DNA of 64,000 bases, taken from positions 2,836,278 to 2,900,277 of the forward strand of contig NZ_CP074112.1 in the NCBI RefSeq assembly GCF_024584785.1. Direction: 5' to 3'. Both the position numbers and the translations under genes were made by a program. Below are positions 19,612-30,162 of the stretch, one piece after another (the stretch's first letter is position 1; each line of letters opens with the position of its first letter). The stretch is from Idiomarina loihiensis. GTDB taxonomy: Bacteria > Pseudomonadota > Gammaproteobacteria > Enterobacterales > Alteromonadaceae. The notes under the pieces were generated by a model. The model was not told where the DNA came from and ran no database searches. It saw only the letters and a list, made by a program, of their open reading frames with translations.

Positions 19612-20494
19612 GCCATTCCACGGTGCCGCCGTTGGCCTTTTTCTCAAGAATTTCTTCAATCAATGGCGTTAGGATTAACTCCATTGCAAACACCATTTTG
19701 CCACCAGGCACCACCAAGGTATTCACCCGCGACATAAAGGCGCCATCGATCATCTGTAAGTAATAAGGGAAATCGACGTGCTTCATCCCGCGAAAACGAA
19801 TAACCACAAAACTCTCGTCTAAACTCGGAATATCTTTAGCGCTAAAGGGGTTGGAGGTATCTACCGTTGGTACCCGTTGAAAGTTGATATGTGTACGCGA
19901 AAATTGCGGCACTATGTGGTGAATATAATCATCCATACTGCGAATAATGCTTTGCGTAACAACTTCTCTGGAATGGCCACGCTCGGAGGTATCGCGAAGC
20001 AGCTTTTGAATCCACTCCAAGTTGACGATAGGAACCATGCCAATTAACAAGTCGACATGTTGTGCAACATCATAATCTGCACCTGCAACACCACCATGCA
20101 GGCCTTCGTAGAACAATAAATCGGTGTGCTGGGGTAAGGGCTCCCAAGGGGTGAAGGTACCAGGTGTTTGGTTATAAGGCACAGCATCATCGAAACTATG
20201 CAAATAGCGTCTTACTTCGCCATTTCCGGTTTGGCCATACTCTCTAAAGAGCGCCTCTAACCGGGCAAAATCATTGGCTTCTGGGCCAAAATAGCTGATA
20301 TGACGGCCTTGTTCTTGGGCTTTGCGTATGGCTAATTCCATTTCTGGACGTGAATACCGATGAAAGCTATCACCTTCCACGCACGCCGCATGAATGCGTA
20401 AGTTACGAAAAATATGTCGTAACGCTTGGCTGGTGGTGGTGGTGCCGGCGCCTGATGAACCGGTGACGGCAATGATAGGATGCTTGACCGACAT
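19604..20494 (-). CDS. prkB: Phosphoribulokinase family protein
   Basis: A 296-residue P-loop kinase of the phosphoribulokinase/uridine kinase family, with the Walker A in VTGSSGAGTTTTS. It matches E. coli PrkB, a Prk-like protein of non-autotrophs; no RuBisCO or other Calvin-cycle gene is visible. The substrate is therefore unknown. The position between yhfA and slyX-fkpA follows the E. coli order. Confidence 0.88.
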   Translation of the reverse strand: MSVKHPIIAVTGSSGAGTTTTSQALRHIFRNLRIHAACVEGDSFHRYSRPEMELAIRKAQEQGRHISYFGPEANDFARLEALFREYGQTGNGEVRRYLHSFDDAVPYNQTPGTFTPWEPLPQHTDLLFYEGLHGGVAGADYDVAQHVDLLIGMVPIVNLEWIQKLLRDTSERGHSREVVTQSIIRSMDDYIHHIVPQFSRTHINFQRVPTVDTSNPFSAKDIPSLDESFVVIRFRGMKHVDFPYYLQMIDGAFMSRVNTLVVPGGKMVFAMELILTPLIEEILEKKANGGTVEWLK

Positions 20495-20580
20495 GAGTCC
20501 TCCGCAAAGTTGAATGATTGTTATACGGACTCATTGCCGCGGGGTCAAGTTTTGTGCTGTACCTTCAAAAAATGTAGCAA

Positions 20581-20820
20581 TTAGTAGTGTGGGGGGATCT
20601 CATCCTCGGGTTTTAAGCCATCGCTATCGCCGCGCTCTTGCAGTTGTTGGAACTTTTCCGACATAACTTGCATCTTACGCTGCAAGTTATGTAGCTGATC
20701 GGCTTGTTGAGTTACGAGTTGGTTTAATGTTTCAATAGTATCGTCTTGAAACGCTAATTGACTCTCTAAGTTCGCAATTCGATTAATCACATCATGATCG
20801 TGTTGAGCTGCCATAGGCAA
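20581..20820 (-). CDS. slyX: SlyX protein
   Basis: The 79-residue coiled-coil protein of unknown function shows a regular heptad pattern (INRIANLESQLAFQDDTIETL onward) and ends in the SlyX-typical PPHY. In-frame ATGs at 20820 and 20814 are both possible starts. It is divergent from fkpA, as in E. coli. Confidence 0.9.
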   Translation of the reverse strand: MPMAAQHDHDVINRIANLESQLAFQDDTIETLNQLVTQQADQLHNLQRKMQVMSEKFQQLQERGDSDGLKPEDEIPPHY

Positions 20821-20900
20821 ACGCCCCTATTTATGTGTAGTATAGTTAGCGCGACGAATTACAACGTACTCTGACAGAGAATTCAATCCTGGAGAATAGA

Positions 20901-21695
20901 ATGATGCAATTTAAAAAGCCTTTAGCGCTGGCCTTGGTAGCGCTTGCTGTATCTGGCTGTATGCAACAACAAGAAGAAGCGAAACCAACGGGCCCAGTGA
21001 GCTACCAAGTAAGCGAAACTGCCCCGGTAGATGAGCGCGAGAAAATGGCTTATGCCTTAGGTTCTTCGGTAGGTACTTTTGTTGGCAAAACATTAGACCG
21101 TCAAGAAGAGGCAGACTTTTTACTTGACCGTGATCTGGTTATCACGGGTTTTGTTGATGCAGTAAAAGCTGAGGCTAAACTTAGCCAAGCAGAAGCTGAA
21201 GAATTATTGATGACCATGCAAGAAGTTGTGACTGAGCAGCGTCAGCAAGTTCTAGGTGGTAAGGCCCAAGCTGAAGGCGAAGCCTATCTAGCTGAAAATG
21301 CGCAACGCGAAGGCGTAACTGTCACTGAATCAGGCCTGCAATACGAAGTGATTAGCGAAGGTGCTGAAGGTGGCGCGCAGCCAACTGAAACTGATATCGT
21401 AGAAGTACATTACGAAGGAACCTTAATCAACGGCGAAGTGTTTGACAGCTCAGTTGAGCGTGGTGAACCAGCTGTATTCCCACTTAACCGTGTTATCGCA
21501 GGCTGGACTGAAGGCGTGCAGTTGATGAGCGTGGGTGATAAGTTCCGCTTTGTGATTCCAGCGGCGCTAGCTTATGGTGAGCGTGAAGTGGGTAATGGTT
21601 TGATTCCGGCTAACTCAACCTTGATTTTTGAAGTTGAGTTGCTAGACGTGAAACAAGCTCAAACTGCAGAAGACAACGCAGTAGACGCTGGTTAA
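20901..21695 (+). CDS. fkpA: FKBP-type peptidyl-prolyl isomerase, lipoprotein
   Basis: The 264-residue periplasmic foldase has a lipobox (LALAVSGC region, Cys ~20), an N-terminal dimerisation domain and a C-terminal FKBP domain ([18 protein letters not shown] onward, with [25 protein letters not shown]). Unlike E. coli FkpA it seems lipid-anchored. GGAG lies 6 bp before the first ATG. The two adjacent ATG codons make the start ambiguous by one residue. Confidence 0.92.
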   Translation: MMQFKKPLALALVALAVSGCMQQQEEAKPTGPVSYQVSETAPVDEREKMAYALGSSVGTFVGKTLDRQEEADFLLDRDLVITGFVDAVKAEAKLSQAEAEELLMTMQEVVTEQRQQVLGGKAQAEGEAYLAENAQREGVTVTESGLQYEVISEGAEGGAQPTETDIVEVHYEGTLINGEVFDSSVERGEPAVFPLNRVIAGWTEGVQLMSVGDKFRFVIPAALAYGEREVGNGLIPANSTLIFEVELLDVKQAQTAEDNAVDAG

Positions 21696-21721
21696 GCCCA
21701 AGCGTCTACAGCAAGGAGCCA

Positions 21722-22192
21722 TTAGAGCAGTTGATGCTGCTCTAGTGTGCTCAGTAATCTATCTTCAAATTCCATCCGTAGTTCTAATGCTTCGCCTAAG
21801 TGCGATAGATGCTGGCCGAACTGTTGTAACCCATTGTCTTCATTGATTTCGCCGTAAGCGTCATTGAAGTCTAGCGCAATTTCGGTGGTGTCGCTAATTA
21901 ACGGAAAAACTTCGTTAGCTAATTCACGGGTACTTTGTGGTGCTTGTTGACTGTTGCGGATGATCTGGTCATACACTTCAAAGTGACCGGCCGATACGTA
22001 ATCCATCAATAGCTCGCAAAAATGACGGATATCCTGAGCTGCCGGGAGTGCTTGTGAATCGCGTTCATAGGGCGCTAGGCCAGCTAATTTAAAATAATCC
22101 ACTAATACTGCCTGTCGTTCTTGTAGCCAGGTATCTATAGCCTGATGAGCGCCACTCCAGCGTTGTTTGGCGTGTTCGTTGCGTTTTAACAT
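21722..22192 (-). CDS. rsd: Regulator of sigma D (anti-sigma-70)
   Basis: The 156-residue Rsd/AlgQ family protein binds region 4 of sigma-70 and helps the switch to stationary-phase sigma factors. Recognisable parts are QRWSGAHQAIDTWLQERQ and FCELLMDYVSAGHFEVYDQI. I start at 22192 because GGAG lies at good spacing before that ATG; the frame is open to 22222. The divergent neighbour is nudC, the same association as rsd-nudC in E. coli. Confidence 0.93.
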   Translation of the reverse strand: MLKRNEHAKQRWSGAHQAIDTWLQERQAVLVDYFKLAGLAPYERDSQALPAAQDIRHFCELLMDYVSAGHFEVYDQIIRNSQQAPQSTRELANEVFPLISDTTEIALDFNDAYGEINEDNGLQQFGQHLSHLGEALELRMEFEDRLLSTLEQHQLL

Positions 22193-22280
22193 GCAGTTCT
22201 CCGTTTGAATCATAGTCATCAATCTACTGATGATGCTAAGCTATCGTCAACTATTTTTGTTTGAAAAGGATAACATAAGC

Positions 22281-23099
22281 ATGTCAAAGCCGTACCAAAA
22301 GCCTGCTGCTGACGAGCCAGCTTGGTGGTTTATTGTATCCGCGGGCGAACTACTGCTCAGTCCTACCGATAATCGACCTCCCCATGGGCAGTTAGATCAG
22401 TTGCCTTTGCCAGACTTGAATGACTATAAAGTGGTGTTCATTGGCGAGTTGCGTGAGCGCAATTGCTATTTAGTGATGGCTGATTTTGGCGACGCAGAAT
22501 TTGCTGCGTTGGGCGATTTTCATAGCCTGCGTGAGGTGTTGGTGCAGCAAGATGATGATATGTTTGCCATGGCCGCGCGGGCTAAGCAAATAGCAGATTA
22601 TCTGCAAACCCACCGTTTTTGTGGTCGCTGTGGAGCACGGATGCAAGCAGTTGACTGGGAATTAGCCATGCATTGCCATAGCTGCCAGCATCGTTGTTAC
22701 CCGCGTATTTCACCTTGCATTATTGTAGCCATTAGAAAAGGCCGTAAGGTGCTGTTAGCGCGCGGTAAGCGCCATCCCGAAGGACTGTTTTCAGTCTTGG
22801 CTGGGTTTGTTGAGGCGGGCGAAACCTTAGAACAAACGCTAGCCCGAGAAGTTATGGAAGAAGCCGGTATTGAAATCAAAAATCATCGCTACGTGGCGAG
22901 TCAGTCCTGGCCTTTCCCGCATTCGTTGATGATAGGCTACACCGCTGAGTGGCGTAGTGGTGAACTCAGGCTTGACCCGTTTGAACTCGAGCAAGGCGAT
23001 TGGTTTGATATCGACCAGCTGCCGCGAATCCCGTTACCGGGTACCATCGCCTATAAGCTAATAATGCAATTAAAAGCTGAAATTGATCAGGAAAAATAA
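22281..23099 (+). CDS. nudC: NAD(+) diphosphatase / RNA deNADding Nudix hydrolase
   Basis: A 272-residue enzyme that hydrolyses NAD(H) and removes NAD caps from RNA. A four-cysteine zinc site (CGRCGARM, CHSC) precedes the Nudix box GFVEAGETLEQTLAREVMEEAG and the SQSWPFPHSLM motif specific to NudC. The start at 22281 has AAAGGA 10 bp upstream; the open frame to 22230 is an unlikely extension. Confidence 0.94.
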   Translation: MSKPYQKPAADEPAWWFIVSAGELLLSPTDNRPPHGQLDQLPLPDLNDYKVVFIGELRERNCYLVMADFGDAEFAALGDFHSLREVLVQQDDDMFAMAARAKQIADYLQTHRFCGRCGARMQAVDWELAMHCHSCQHRCYPRISPCIIVAIRKGRKVLLARGKRHPEGLFSVLAGFVEAGETLEQTLAREVMEEAGIEIKNHRYVASQSWPFPHSLMIGYTAEWRSGELRLDPFELEQGDWFDIDQLPRIPLPGTIAYKLIMQLKAEIDQEK

Positions 23100-23119
23100 G
23101 CCATTCGCTGGTAAAATAG

Positions 23120-23138
23120 CCGGCTAATATCAAGCCGG
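23120..23138 (+). terminator. Possible weak hairpin between nudC and hemE
   Basis: CCGGCT and AGCCGG pair around a 7-nt loop and are followed by TTTAATT. The T-tract is poor, so it is at most a weak terminator. Confidence 0.3.
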
Positions 23139-23160
23139 TTTAATTGGAATAGAGATTCTC

Positions 23161-24225
23161 ATGACTGAATTAAAAAATGACTTGTACTTACGTGCTTTGT
23201 TGCGTCAACCCACCGAGCGCACGCCGATCTGGATGATGCGTCAAGCTGGTCGCTATTTACCAGAATACCGCGAGGTACGTAAGCAAGCCGGTGATTTTAT
23301 GGCTTTGTGTAAAAACCCAGAGCTAGCTTGTGAGGTGACTCTGCAACCATTACGTCGGTTTGGTCTTGATGCTGCGATTTTGTTCTCAGATATTCTTACT
23401 ATCCCAGATGCGATGGGCTTAGGTTTGTATTTTGAAACCGGCGAAGGTCCTAAATTTGAGCGGCCATTACGTGATTTAGCGGCTATCGAAAAACTAGCGG
23501 TGCCAGATCCTGAGTTAGAGTTAGGTTATGTGATGGATGCAGTGCGTACCATTCGCCGTGAGCTAAAAGGTCAGGTGCCATTGATTGGTTTTTCGGGTAG
23601 TCCATGGACCTTAGCGACCTACATGGTTGAAGGTGGCAGCACCAAAAACTTCAGTGTCGTGAAAAAAATGATGTTCGCTGAACCTCAAGCGATGCACTTG
23701 TTGTTAGATAAGCTGGCGCAGTCAGTGACTAGCTATTTGAATGCGCAAATCGCAGCCGGTGCGCAAGCGGTAATGATCTTTGATACTTGGGGTGGCGTAC
23801 TAAGCCCACGTGACTACCGTGAGTTTTCGTTGCGCTACATGCAGCAAATCGTCAGTGGATTGACGCGCCACGCCGACGGTCGCCAAGTGCCAGTAACCTT
23901 GTTTACCAAAAATGGCGGCGCCTGGTTGGCCGATATGGCAGCAACGGGGTGTGATGCTTTAGGGGTGGATTGGACCACTGATTTAGCTACTGCACGCAGT
24001 TTAGTTGGCGACAAAGTTGCACTACAAGGCAACATGGACCCAAGTATTTTGTACGCCTCGCCAGAGCGAATTCGCGCAGAAGTTGCAACCATCTTGGCAA
24101 GTTATGGTCAAGGTACAGGGCATGTGTTTAACCTCGGTCATGGAATTCACCCTGAAGTGAATCCAGAACATGCTGGCGCCTTTATTGATGCCGTACATGA
24201 GCTGAGCCCGGCTTACCATCGTTAA
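23161..24225 (+). CDS. hemE: Uroporphyrinogen decarboxylase
   Basis: The 354-residue cytosolic enzyme converts uroporphyrinogen III to coproporphyrinogen III in heme synthesis. The signature [16 protein letters not shown] near residue 22 and [17 protein letters not shown] (~140) with FDTWGG are all intact. Length equals the E. coli protein (354). Confidence 0.97.
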   Translation: MTELKNDLYLRALLRQPTERTPIWMMRQAGRYLPEYREVRKQAGDFMALCKNPELACEVTLQPLRRFGLDAAILFSDILTIPDAMGLGLYFETGEGPKFERPLRDLAAIEKLAVPDPELELGYVMDAVRTIRRELKGQVPLIGFSGSPWTLATYMVEGGSTKNFSVVKKMMFAEPQAMHLLLDKLAQSVTSYLNAQIAAGAQAVMIFDTWGGVLSPRDYREFSLRYMQQIVSGLTRHADGRQVPVTLFTKNGGAWLADMAATGCDALGVDWTTDLATARSLVGDKVALQGNMDPSILYASPERIRAEVATILASYGQGTGHVFNLGHGIHPEVNPEHAGAFIDAVHELSPAYHR

Positions 24226-24239
24226 GAGTTTGCGGTAAA

Positions 24240-24265
24240 GCCCGCTTATTCGGCGGTAAGCGGGC
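24240..24265. other. Hairpin downstream of hemE
   Basis: GCCCGCTTA and TAAGCGGGC form a perfect 9-bp stem with an 8-nt loop; flanking GGTAA/TTACC could extend it. No T-tract follows, so it is not a canonical intrinsic terminator and might protect the hemE mRNA 3' end. Confidence 0.45.
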
Positions 24266-24333
24266 GCTCCTTACCACAGTACTGCGTTACAATAAGGGTA
24301 TCTTATTTTTGTAAACGTAGTACTAGAGGGTTT

Positions 24334-25389
24334 ATGGCCGCACGGAACGTCTTTAATCCAGTCAGCATTGTTGTCCTTATTCTGGCTGCAGCAGTAGCAT
24401 ACTTTTATTGGTTTGCTGAAGTTGCGCCCAAAGAAGAACGTCCACAAAACCCCGTCCCGGTTGAAGTGCAATCTGCACAAATCAGCGAATTCAGAGATGT
24501 GATTGAAGCGCTAGGTACGGCGCAAGCAAATGAATCCATCGTGGTGACTGCCCAAGCCCAAGAAATAGTGATGGCGGTGCACTTTGATGATGGTGATTTT
24601 GTTGAGGCCGGGCAGTTGCTCGTGGAGCTAGACTCACGTGAAGAAACCGCACGGGTACAAGAGCTTAAATTCCGTTTAGCCGAGGCCAACCGTCAGTATC
24701 AGCGTTTAGTAGACTTACGTCGGCAAAATGCTGCATCGCAGCAACAAGTAGAAACTCAAGATGTGTTAGTGAAAGAGATCATCGCTTCGTTAGAAGTGGC
24801 GGAAACGCAACTCGCACAAAAACGCATTGTTGCTCCTTTCAGCGGCCAACTGGGTATTCGCTATGTCAGTGTAGGCTCGTTAGTCGCCCCTGGCGACCAA
24901 ATTACTACGCTTGATGACACCTCACCGATTAAATTAGATTTTAATGTTCCGGAACTTTATTTTGCTAGCTTGAAAGTTGGCCAAGAAGTTGCGGCACGCA
25001 GTGGTGCCTACCCCGGCGAAGAGTTTCGTGGCGTGATCCGCAGCATCGACTCGCGCGTTGACCCACTAACTCGTTCCATTTTAGTTCGAGCTAACATTCC
25101 CAACGAAGACAATAAATTACGTCCCGGCATGTTATTGCGGGTGAACCTATTGCGTAGTGTGGACGAAACCATGATCTTGCCAGAAAAGGCGATTGTTCCA
25201 GTCCAAGATCAGACCTACGTGTATGTGGTCACCAGCGACAATATGGCCAAGCAAGTGCCAGTTACTGTTGGCCGTCGTAAACCCGGTATTGTTGAAATAT
25301 TGGATGGGATTAAACCTGGTGACAAGGTAGTTACTGAAGGCATGGTGCGTTTGCGCGACGGTGTTGCAGTCAAGATTCGGGAGGACTAA
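24334..25389 (+). CDS. RND efflux periplasmic adaptor (membrane fusion protein)
   Basis: The 351-residue adaptor has an N-terminal membrane anchor (about residues 11-28), a lipoyl/barrel-sandwich domain, an alpha-hairpin (QELKFRLAEANRQYQRL onward) and beta-barrel domains (KLDFNVPELYFASLKVGQ). It would link the downstream inner-membrane pump to an outer-membrane TolC, which is not encoded here. The pump gene follows after 3 bp. Confidence 0.9.
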   Translation: MAARNVFNPVSIVVLILAAAVAYFYWFAEVAPKEERPQNPVPVEVQSAQISEFRDVIEALGTAQANESIVVTAQAQEIVMAVHFDDGDFVEAGQLLVELDSREETARVQELKFRLAEANRQYQRLVDLRRQNAASQQQVETQDVLVKEIIASLEVAETQLAQKRIVAPFSGQLGIRYVSVGSLVAPGDQITTLDDTSPIKLDFNVPELYFASLKVGQEVAARSGAYPGEEFRGVIRSIDSRVDPLTRSILVRANIPNEDNKLRPGMLLRVNLLRSVDETMILPEKAIVPVQDQTYVYVVTSDNMAKQVPVTVGRRKPGIVEILDGIKPGDKVVTEGMVRLRDGVAVKIRED

Positions 25390-25392
25390 GCC

Positions 25393-28300
25393 ATGATTTT
25401 GTCAGACCTCTCGGTTAAACGACCGGTTTTTGCAGCGGTAGTTAATATTCTACTGATCGTGTTTGGTATTGTCGCTTTTACCATGCTGCCATTGCGTGAG
25501 TACCCAGATATTGACCCCCCGGTAGTATCGATAGACACCAATTACACTGGGGCCTCCGCTGATATCGTAGAAACTCAAATCACTCAGGTCATTGAAGACC
25601 GGATTAGCGGTATCGAAGGGATCAAAAGCATCAACTCAAGCAGCCGAAATGGCCGCTCTCGCATCAGCATCGAGTTTGAATTAACCCGTGATATTGATGC
25701 CGCCGCGAATGATGTGCGAGATCGCGTATCGCGCGTTTTAGATAACTTGCCAGAGCAAGTTGACCCGCCTGAAGTTTCCAAAGCTAACTCAGATGAAAGT
25801 ACCATCGTTTGGTACAACCTGCGTAGTGAAAGCATGTCGGTACTAGAGCTTACTGATTATGCTGATCGCTACATTGCCGATCGCCTCTCCGTTGTAGACG
25901 GCGTAGCACGGGTGCAACTTGGGGGCGAGCGACGTTACGCCATGCGTATTTGGTTAGACCGCGACGCCATGGCGGCCCGTAACATTACCGTCACCGATGT
26001 TGAAAATCGCTTACGTTCTGAGAACATTGAGTTGCCAGCTGGTGAAGTGGAGTCGATTGACCGCGAGTTCACGGTGCGGGTGGCACGAACTTACCTTACC
26101 CCAGAGCACTTTGAACGGCTCACCATCAAGCGTGGCGACAATGGGCAATTGGTTCGTTTAGCTGAAGTTGCGCGGATCGAAATGGGGGCCGAGAACGATA
26201 AAACTGACTTCCGCGGTAACGGCATCAACATGGTGGGTATCGGGATTGTGAAACAATCCAAAGCCAACACCTTAGATGTGGTTGAAAATGTGAAGCGGGA
26301 GATTGCTATTATCGAGCAAACTCTACCAGAAACTATGTTTATCGTGCCTAGCTACGACTCATCTATCTTCATCAAAGGCTCGATTGACGAGGTGTATAAC
26401 ACCTTGGGCATCGCGATGGCGTTGGTCGTGGTGGTGATTTATTTGTTCTTGGGTAATATCCGCGCCACCTTAATTCCGGCCTTAACTGTTCCGGTAGCTA
26501 TTATTGCCTCTTATATTGCGCTCTTTGCGATGGGCTTTTCGATCAACTTACTGACGTTACTAGCATTGGTACTGGCTATCGGCTTAGTCGTCGACGACTC
26601 TATTGTGGTGTTAGAAAATATTTATCGTCGGATTGAATCTGGCGAGCCACCTTTATTAGCGGCCTATCGCGGTGCTCGTGAAGTAGGTTTCGCGGTCATT
26701 GCAACCACCTTAGTGCTGATCTCAGTGTTTGTTCCATTAGCCTTTTTAGATGGCAACATAGGCCAATTGTTTACTGAGTTTGCCTTAGCTATTGCTGCGG
26801 CGGTGGCATTCTCAAGTATCGCGGCATTAACCTTGTCGCCCATGCTCAGCTCTAAAATTCTGCGCAAAAAAGAGCGCTCGAGTAAGTTCGGGCAGATCAT
26901 GGACCGCGGTTTTGAGAAGCTAGAAAACGGGTATGTCAAACTACTTAAGCGAGTGTTGGCTTATCCGTGGATGTCTGCAGCGTTAGTGGTACTGTCCGGT
27001 GTGCTAGCCTTTGGCATGATGAAGTTCATCGAGCAAGAATTTGTACCACCAGAAGACCGAGGCACTTTCTACGTGATGGTGCGCAGTGCTGAAGGTGCTT
27101 CATTTGAGTCAAATTCCGCCCATATGCGTGAAATTGAAAGTATTTTATTACCTTATTTAGACCAAGGTAAAATTGATCGGTTAATTATTCGGTCACCGGG
27201 TTGGGGCGATTCAGCAGGTATTGCGATTGTTGGAGCTGTACCTTTTGAAGAGCGCGAATGGTCAAGCTTTGAGCTGATGGATGAGGTATCCAAGCAACTT
27301 AACGACGTGACTGGGGTGCGAGCCTTTGCCTTCATGCGCAGCGGTATTAGTGGGGGGAACGGGCGTCCGGTGCAGTTTGTCTTGCAAGGTAATACTTACG
27401 AGCAATTGGCTGCTTATGCCCAGGTGGTGATAGAAAAAGCTAGCCAGAATCCTAACTTGCTAGATTTAGATACCGATTACAAAGCGACCTTGCCGCAATT
27501 ACTGATTCGGATTGACCAAGAGCGGGCTTCCGACCTTGGTGTATCGGTGGGAGATATCGGTCGTACCTTAGAAACCATGTTGGGGCAACGGCGTGCAACC
27601 ACCTATTTGGATCGCGGTGAAGAATACGATGTGATTTTAGAAGGTGAGCGTTCTGACTATCGTAGCCCTACTGCCATCGATAATATCTACGTGCGTTCAA
27701 CTTCTACTAATCAGCTGATCCCGTTATCGAACTTGGTGACGGTAGATGAACAGGCTACGTCTGGCTCACTCAACCGCTATAACCGTATGCGTAGTATTAC
27801 CATTGAAGCCAACTTGGCCGAAGGTTACTCGCTGGGTGAAGCCCTAGGCTATCTAGAAAACATCGTAAAAGCTGAACTGCCTGATGATGTCTCGATTGAT
27901 TATAAAGGCGAGTCGCTGTTGTACAAAGAAAGCGGTAGCTCGGTTATTTTCGTGTTTGTACTAGCCTTGCTGATTGCGTACTTGGTGTTAGCAGCACAAT
28001 TTGAAAGCTTTGTGCATCCGTTGGTGATCATGTTGATGGTGCCAGTGGCAGTGTTAGGTGCCGTTATCGGCATGTACGCAGCAGATATGACCATCAATAT
28101 TTACAGCCAAATCGGCATTGTCATGCTGATTGGTTTAGCGGCTAAGAACGGTATCTTGATTGTGGAGTTCGCCAACCAGTTGCGAGATGCCGGTATGCGT
28201 TTTGATGATGCGTTAATTCGCGCCTCACAGCAGCGCTTACGGCCAATCGTGATGACGGCCTTCACCACCTTGATGAGTTCGGTTCCATTGATACTGGGAT

Positions 28301-28494
28301 CGGGCCCTGGCGCTGAAAGTCGGATGGTGATCGGGGGCGTTATTTTTAGTGGGGTAGCCTTATCAGCTTTCTTAACGATCTTTGTTATTCCTGGGCTGTA
28401 CTCACTCCTTGCACGTAACACGACTTCGCCAGAGCAGCTTGCGAATGAGTTAGCTGAGCTGGAGCAACAACATCCGGATACCCGAGCCCACTAA
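25393..28494 (+). CDS. RND multidrug efflux transporter, inner-membrane subunit
   Basis: The 1033-residue HAE1-type proton antiporter has the twelve-helix architecture with two large periplasmic loops. The proton-relay aspartates are in GLVVDDSIVVLENIYRR (~400). Family landmarks include FVPPEDRGTFYV after the seventh helix and LAAKNGILIVEFANQ in the second half. No regulator is adjacent, so substrate range cannot be inferred. Confidence 0.93.
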   Translation: MILSDLSVKRPVFAAVVNILLIVFGIVAFTMLPLREYPDIDPPVVSIDTNYTGASADIVETQITQVIEDRISGIEGIKSINSSSRNGRSRISIEFELTRDIDAAANDVRDRVSRVLDNLPEQVDPPEVSKANSDESTIVWYNLRSESMSVLELTDYADRYIADRLSVVDGVARVQLGGERRYAMRIWLDRDAMAARNITVTDVENRLRSENIELPAGEVESIDREFTVRVARTYLTPEHFERLTIKRGDNGQLVRLAEVARIEMGAENDKTDFRGNGINMVGIGIVKQSKANTLDVVENVKREIAIIEQTLPETMFIVPSYDSSIFIKGSIDEVYNTLGIAMALVVVVIYLFLGNIRATLIPALTVPVAIIASYIALFAMGFSINLLTLLALVLAIGLVVDDSIVVLENIYRRIESGEPPLLAAYRGAREVGFAVIATTLVLISVFVPLAFLDGNIGQLFTEFALAIAAAVAFSSIAALTLSPMLSSKILRKKERSSKFGQIMDRGFEKLENGYVKLLKRVLAYPWMSAALVVLSGVLAFGMMKFIEQEFVPPEDRGTFYVMVRSAEGASFESNSAHMREIESILLPYLDQGKIDRLIIRSPGWGDSAGIAIVGAVPFEEREWSSFELMDEVSKQLNDVTGVRAFAFMRSGISGGNGRPVQFVLQGNTYEQLAAYAQVVIEKASQNPNLLDLDTDYKATLPQLLIRIDQERASDLGVSVGDIGRTLETMLGQRRATTYLDRGEEYDVILEGERSDYRSPTAIDNIYVRSTSTNQLIPLSNLVTVDEQATSGSLNRYNRMRSITIEANLAEGYSLGEALGYLENIVKAELPDDVSIDYKGESLLYKESGSSVIFVFVLALLIAYLVLAAQFESFVHPLVIMLMVPVAVLGAVIGMYAADMTINIYSQIGIVMLIGLAAKNGILIVEFANQLRDAGMRFDDALIRASQQRLRPIVMTAFTTLMSSVPLILGSGPGAESRMVIGGVIFSGVALSAFLTIFVIPGLYSLLARNTTSPEQLANELAELEQQHPDTRAH

Positions 28495-28522
28495 TGCTAT
28501 TGATGACGCAACTGGATGCCCA

Positions 28523-29251
28523 TTAATCCAGTTGCGTCGCTTCTCTTGCGGTTACCGGTAAGCCGCGCAATACATTAGCCGCCAATTGCGGGTTGTTCGT
28601 GAAAATCCCATCCACACCCATCGCTTGTAGTTCCCGCATGTCCTCTGGCTCGTCTACCGTATAGACCAAGACTTTGAGTTGCCGCCGATGGGCGTCAGCA
28701 ATAAAGGCAGGGGTAACAAAATCGACATCAATATGTACTGACCAAGCATTGAGTTCACTCGCAAAAGCTGCGTAATGAAGCCCACATGAGGACGTGAGTG
28801 CACCAATTCTGAATTGCGGGTGGTCGCGTTTAAACTGCTGCAACCAATGGTGATTAAAGCTTGAAATAATGAGTTGTGAGAACTTGAAGTGATGTTGCTT
28901 GATGGCATGCAATAAATGCTTGCTCAAGCCACGCTGGATATCCGCACCTTTGAGCTCAATATTGACGGCACAACGACCATTAATGAAGGCTAGTGCTTCA
29001 GCCAGGGTGGGCACCGGTTGCTGCCCAAATACTTGCAGTTGGCGTACCTGGGCTAGGCTTAGATCACTTAAGCGCCCCGGCTGGGCTGCTAAGCGTGCTA
29101 GGTAACGGTCATGGAACACAATCCATTCATCAGCCAAGGGATAGACATCTAGCTCAATGCCATCGGCCTGCGCATCGATGGCTGCCGCAAAAGCGGCCAG
29201 AGTGTTTTCTGGGGCCGCGAAGCTAGCTCCTCGATGCGCAAAAATAAGCAT
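28523..29251 (-). CDS. Glycerophosphodiester phosphodiesterase, cytosolic type
   Basis: A 242-residue GDPD enzyme that hydrolyses deacylated phospholipid head groups to glycerol-3-phosphate and an alcohol. The catalytic HRGASFAAPENTLAAF starts at residue 6, followed by ADGIELDVYPLADEW and the second His in FHDRYLARL. No signal peptide is present, so it is UgpQ-like rather than GlpQ-like. It lies downstream of psd, which is also a phospholipid gene. Confidence 0.9.
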   Translation of the reverse strand: MLIFAHRGASFAAPENTLAAFAAAIDAQADGIELDVYPLADEWIVFHDRYLARLAAQPGRLSDLSLAQVRQLQVFGQQPVPTLAEALAFINGRCAVNIELKGADIQRGLSKHLLHAIKQHHFKFSQLIISSFNHHWLQQFKRDHPQFRIGALTSSCGLHYAAFASELNAWSVHIDVDFVTPAFIADAHRRQLKVLVYTVDEPEDMRELQAMGVDGIFTNNPQLAANVLRGLPVTAREATQLD

Positions 29252-29292
29252 GCTAACTCATCCTTACTTGGCGATAGGTTATGGGTAAATGG

Positions 29293-30162
29293 CTAGTCGT
29301 CCAAGGTGCCTAAGAGCTCACCCATGCGGGTGACAGAACCAGGCTCTAGCTCATCAGCAAAATCAATCATGTCGTCTGGAAAGGTCAGGATAACCGTAGA
29401 GCCAAGTTTGAAGTGACCCATCTCTTCACCTTTTTTCAGCACGATGGCTTGCTCACCTGAGCTCGGATAGTTCCAGCTGTGGACGCTAGGTCCGCGTGGA
29501 GGGGTTACGGTACCCGACCATACGGTGCCAATGCTGGCGACAATGGTGGCACCGACCAAGACCATCGCAAAGGGACCGTGCTCGCTATCAAAAATACAGA
29601 CCACGCGTTCGTTGCGCGCAAAGAGATTGGGTACATTGGCAGCGGTGAAAGGATTTACTGAGTACAAATCACCCGGCACATAAATCATTTTGCGCAACAC
29701 GCCATCACAAGGCATGTGAATACGGTGATAATCTTTCGGCGCTAAATAAATGGTCGCAAAATCACCACTTTTAAATGGATGGGAGTCTCGTGGATCACCA
29801 CCAAGCAGTTCAGTTAAGCTGTAATCGTGCCCTTTAGCTTGAAAAATCCGGCCATCTTCGATATCGCCTAACTGACTAATAGCACCGTCGACCGGATGAG
29901 CAAACTCATGCTCTGCAGCTGCTTTTAAGGGGCGCAATTCAGGTTTGAGCTGGCGCGTGAAAAACTCATTAAAGGTTTTGTAGGCGCGCGGATCTTCGTG
30001 CAGCGCCTCGCTCATATTGATCTTGTACTGGCGGATAAACCAACGAATAAATAGCTGGGTAAACCAACCGGCCTTGGCTGCCGCAAAACGGCCCACTAAG
30101 CGAGATAGCGCATGCTTGGGGGTCCAATGTTGAGCTTGAATTTTTACCGAATCCCAGTTCAC
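29293..30162 (-). CDS. psd: Phosphatidylserine decarboxylase proenzyme
   Basis: The 289-residue membrane-associated enzyme makes phosphatidylethanolamine. Self-cleavage at the LGST motif (FKLGSTVI, ~255) would form the pyruvoyl group; [11 protein letters not shown] and [10 protein letters not shown] supply the Asp-His-Ser proteolytic triad. It starts with GTG that overlaps the rsgA stop (GTGA), so translation is coupled to rsgA. Confidence 0.96.
   Translation of the reverse strand: MNWDSVKIQAQHWTPKHALSRLVGRFAAAKAGWFTQLFIRWFIRQYKINMSEALHEDPRAYKTFNEFFTRQLKPELRPLKAAAEHEFAHPVDGAISQLGDIEDGRIFQAKGHDYSLTELLGGDPRDSHPFKSGDFATIYLAPKDYHRIHMPCDGVLRKMIYVPGDLYSVNPFTAANVPNLFARNERVVCIFDSEHGPFAMVLVGATIVASIGTVWSGTVTPPRGPSVHSWNYPSSGEQAIVLKKGEEMGHFKLGSTVILTFPDDMIDFADELEPGSVTRMGELLGTLDD

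Noticed and set aside
24240..24265. An intrinsic terminator after hemE.
   Set aside because: The stem is strong but no T-run follows, so it is listed only as a hairpin.
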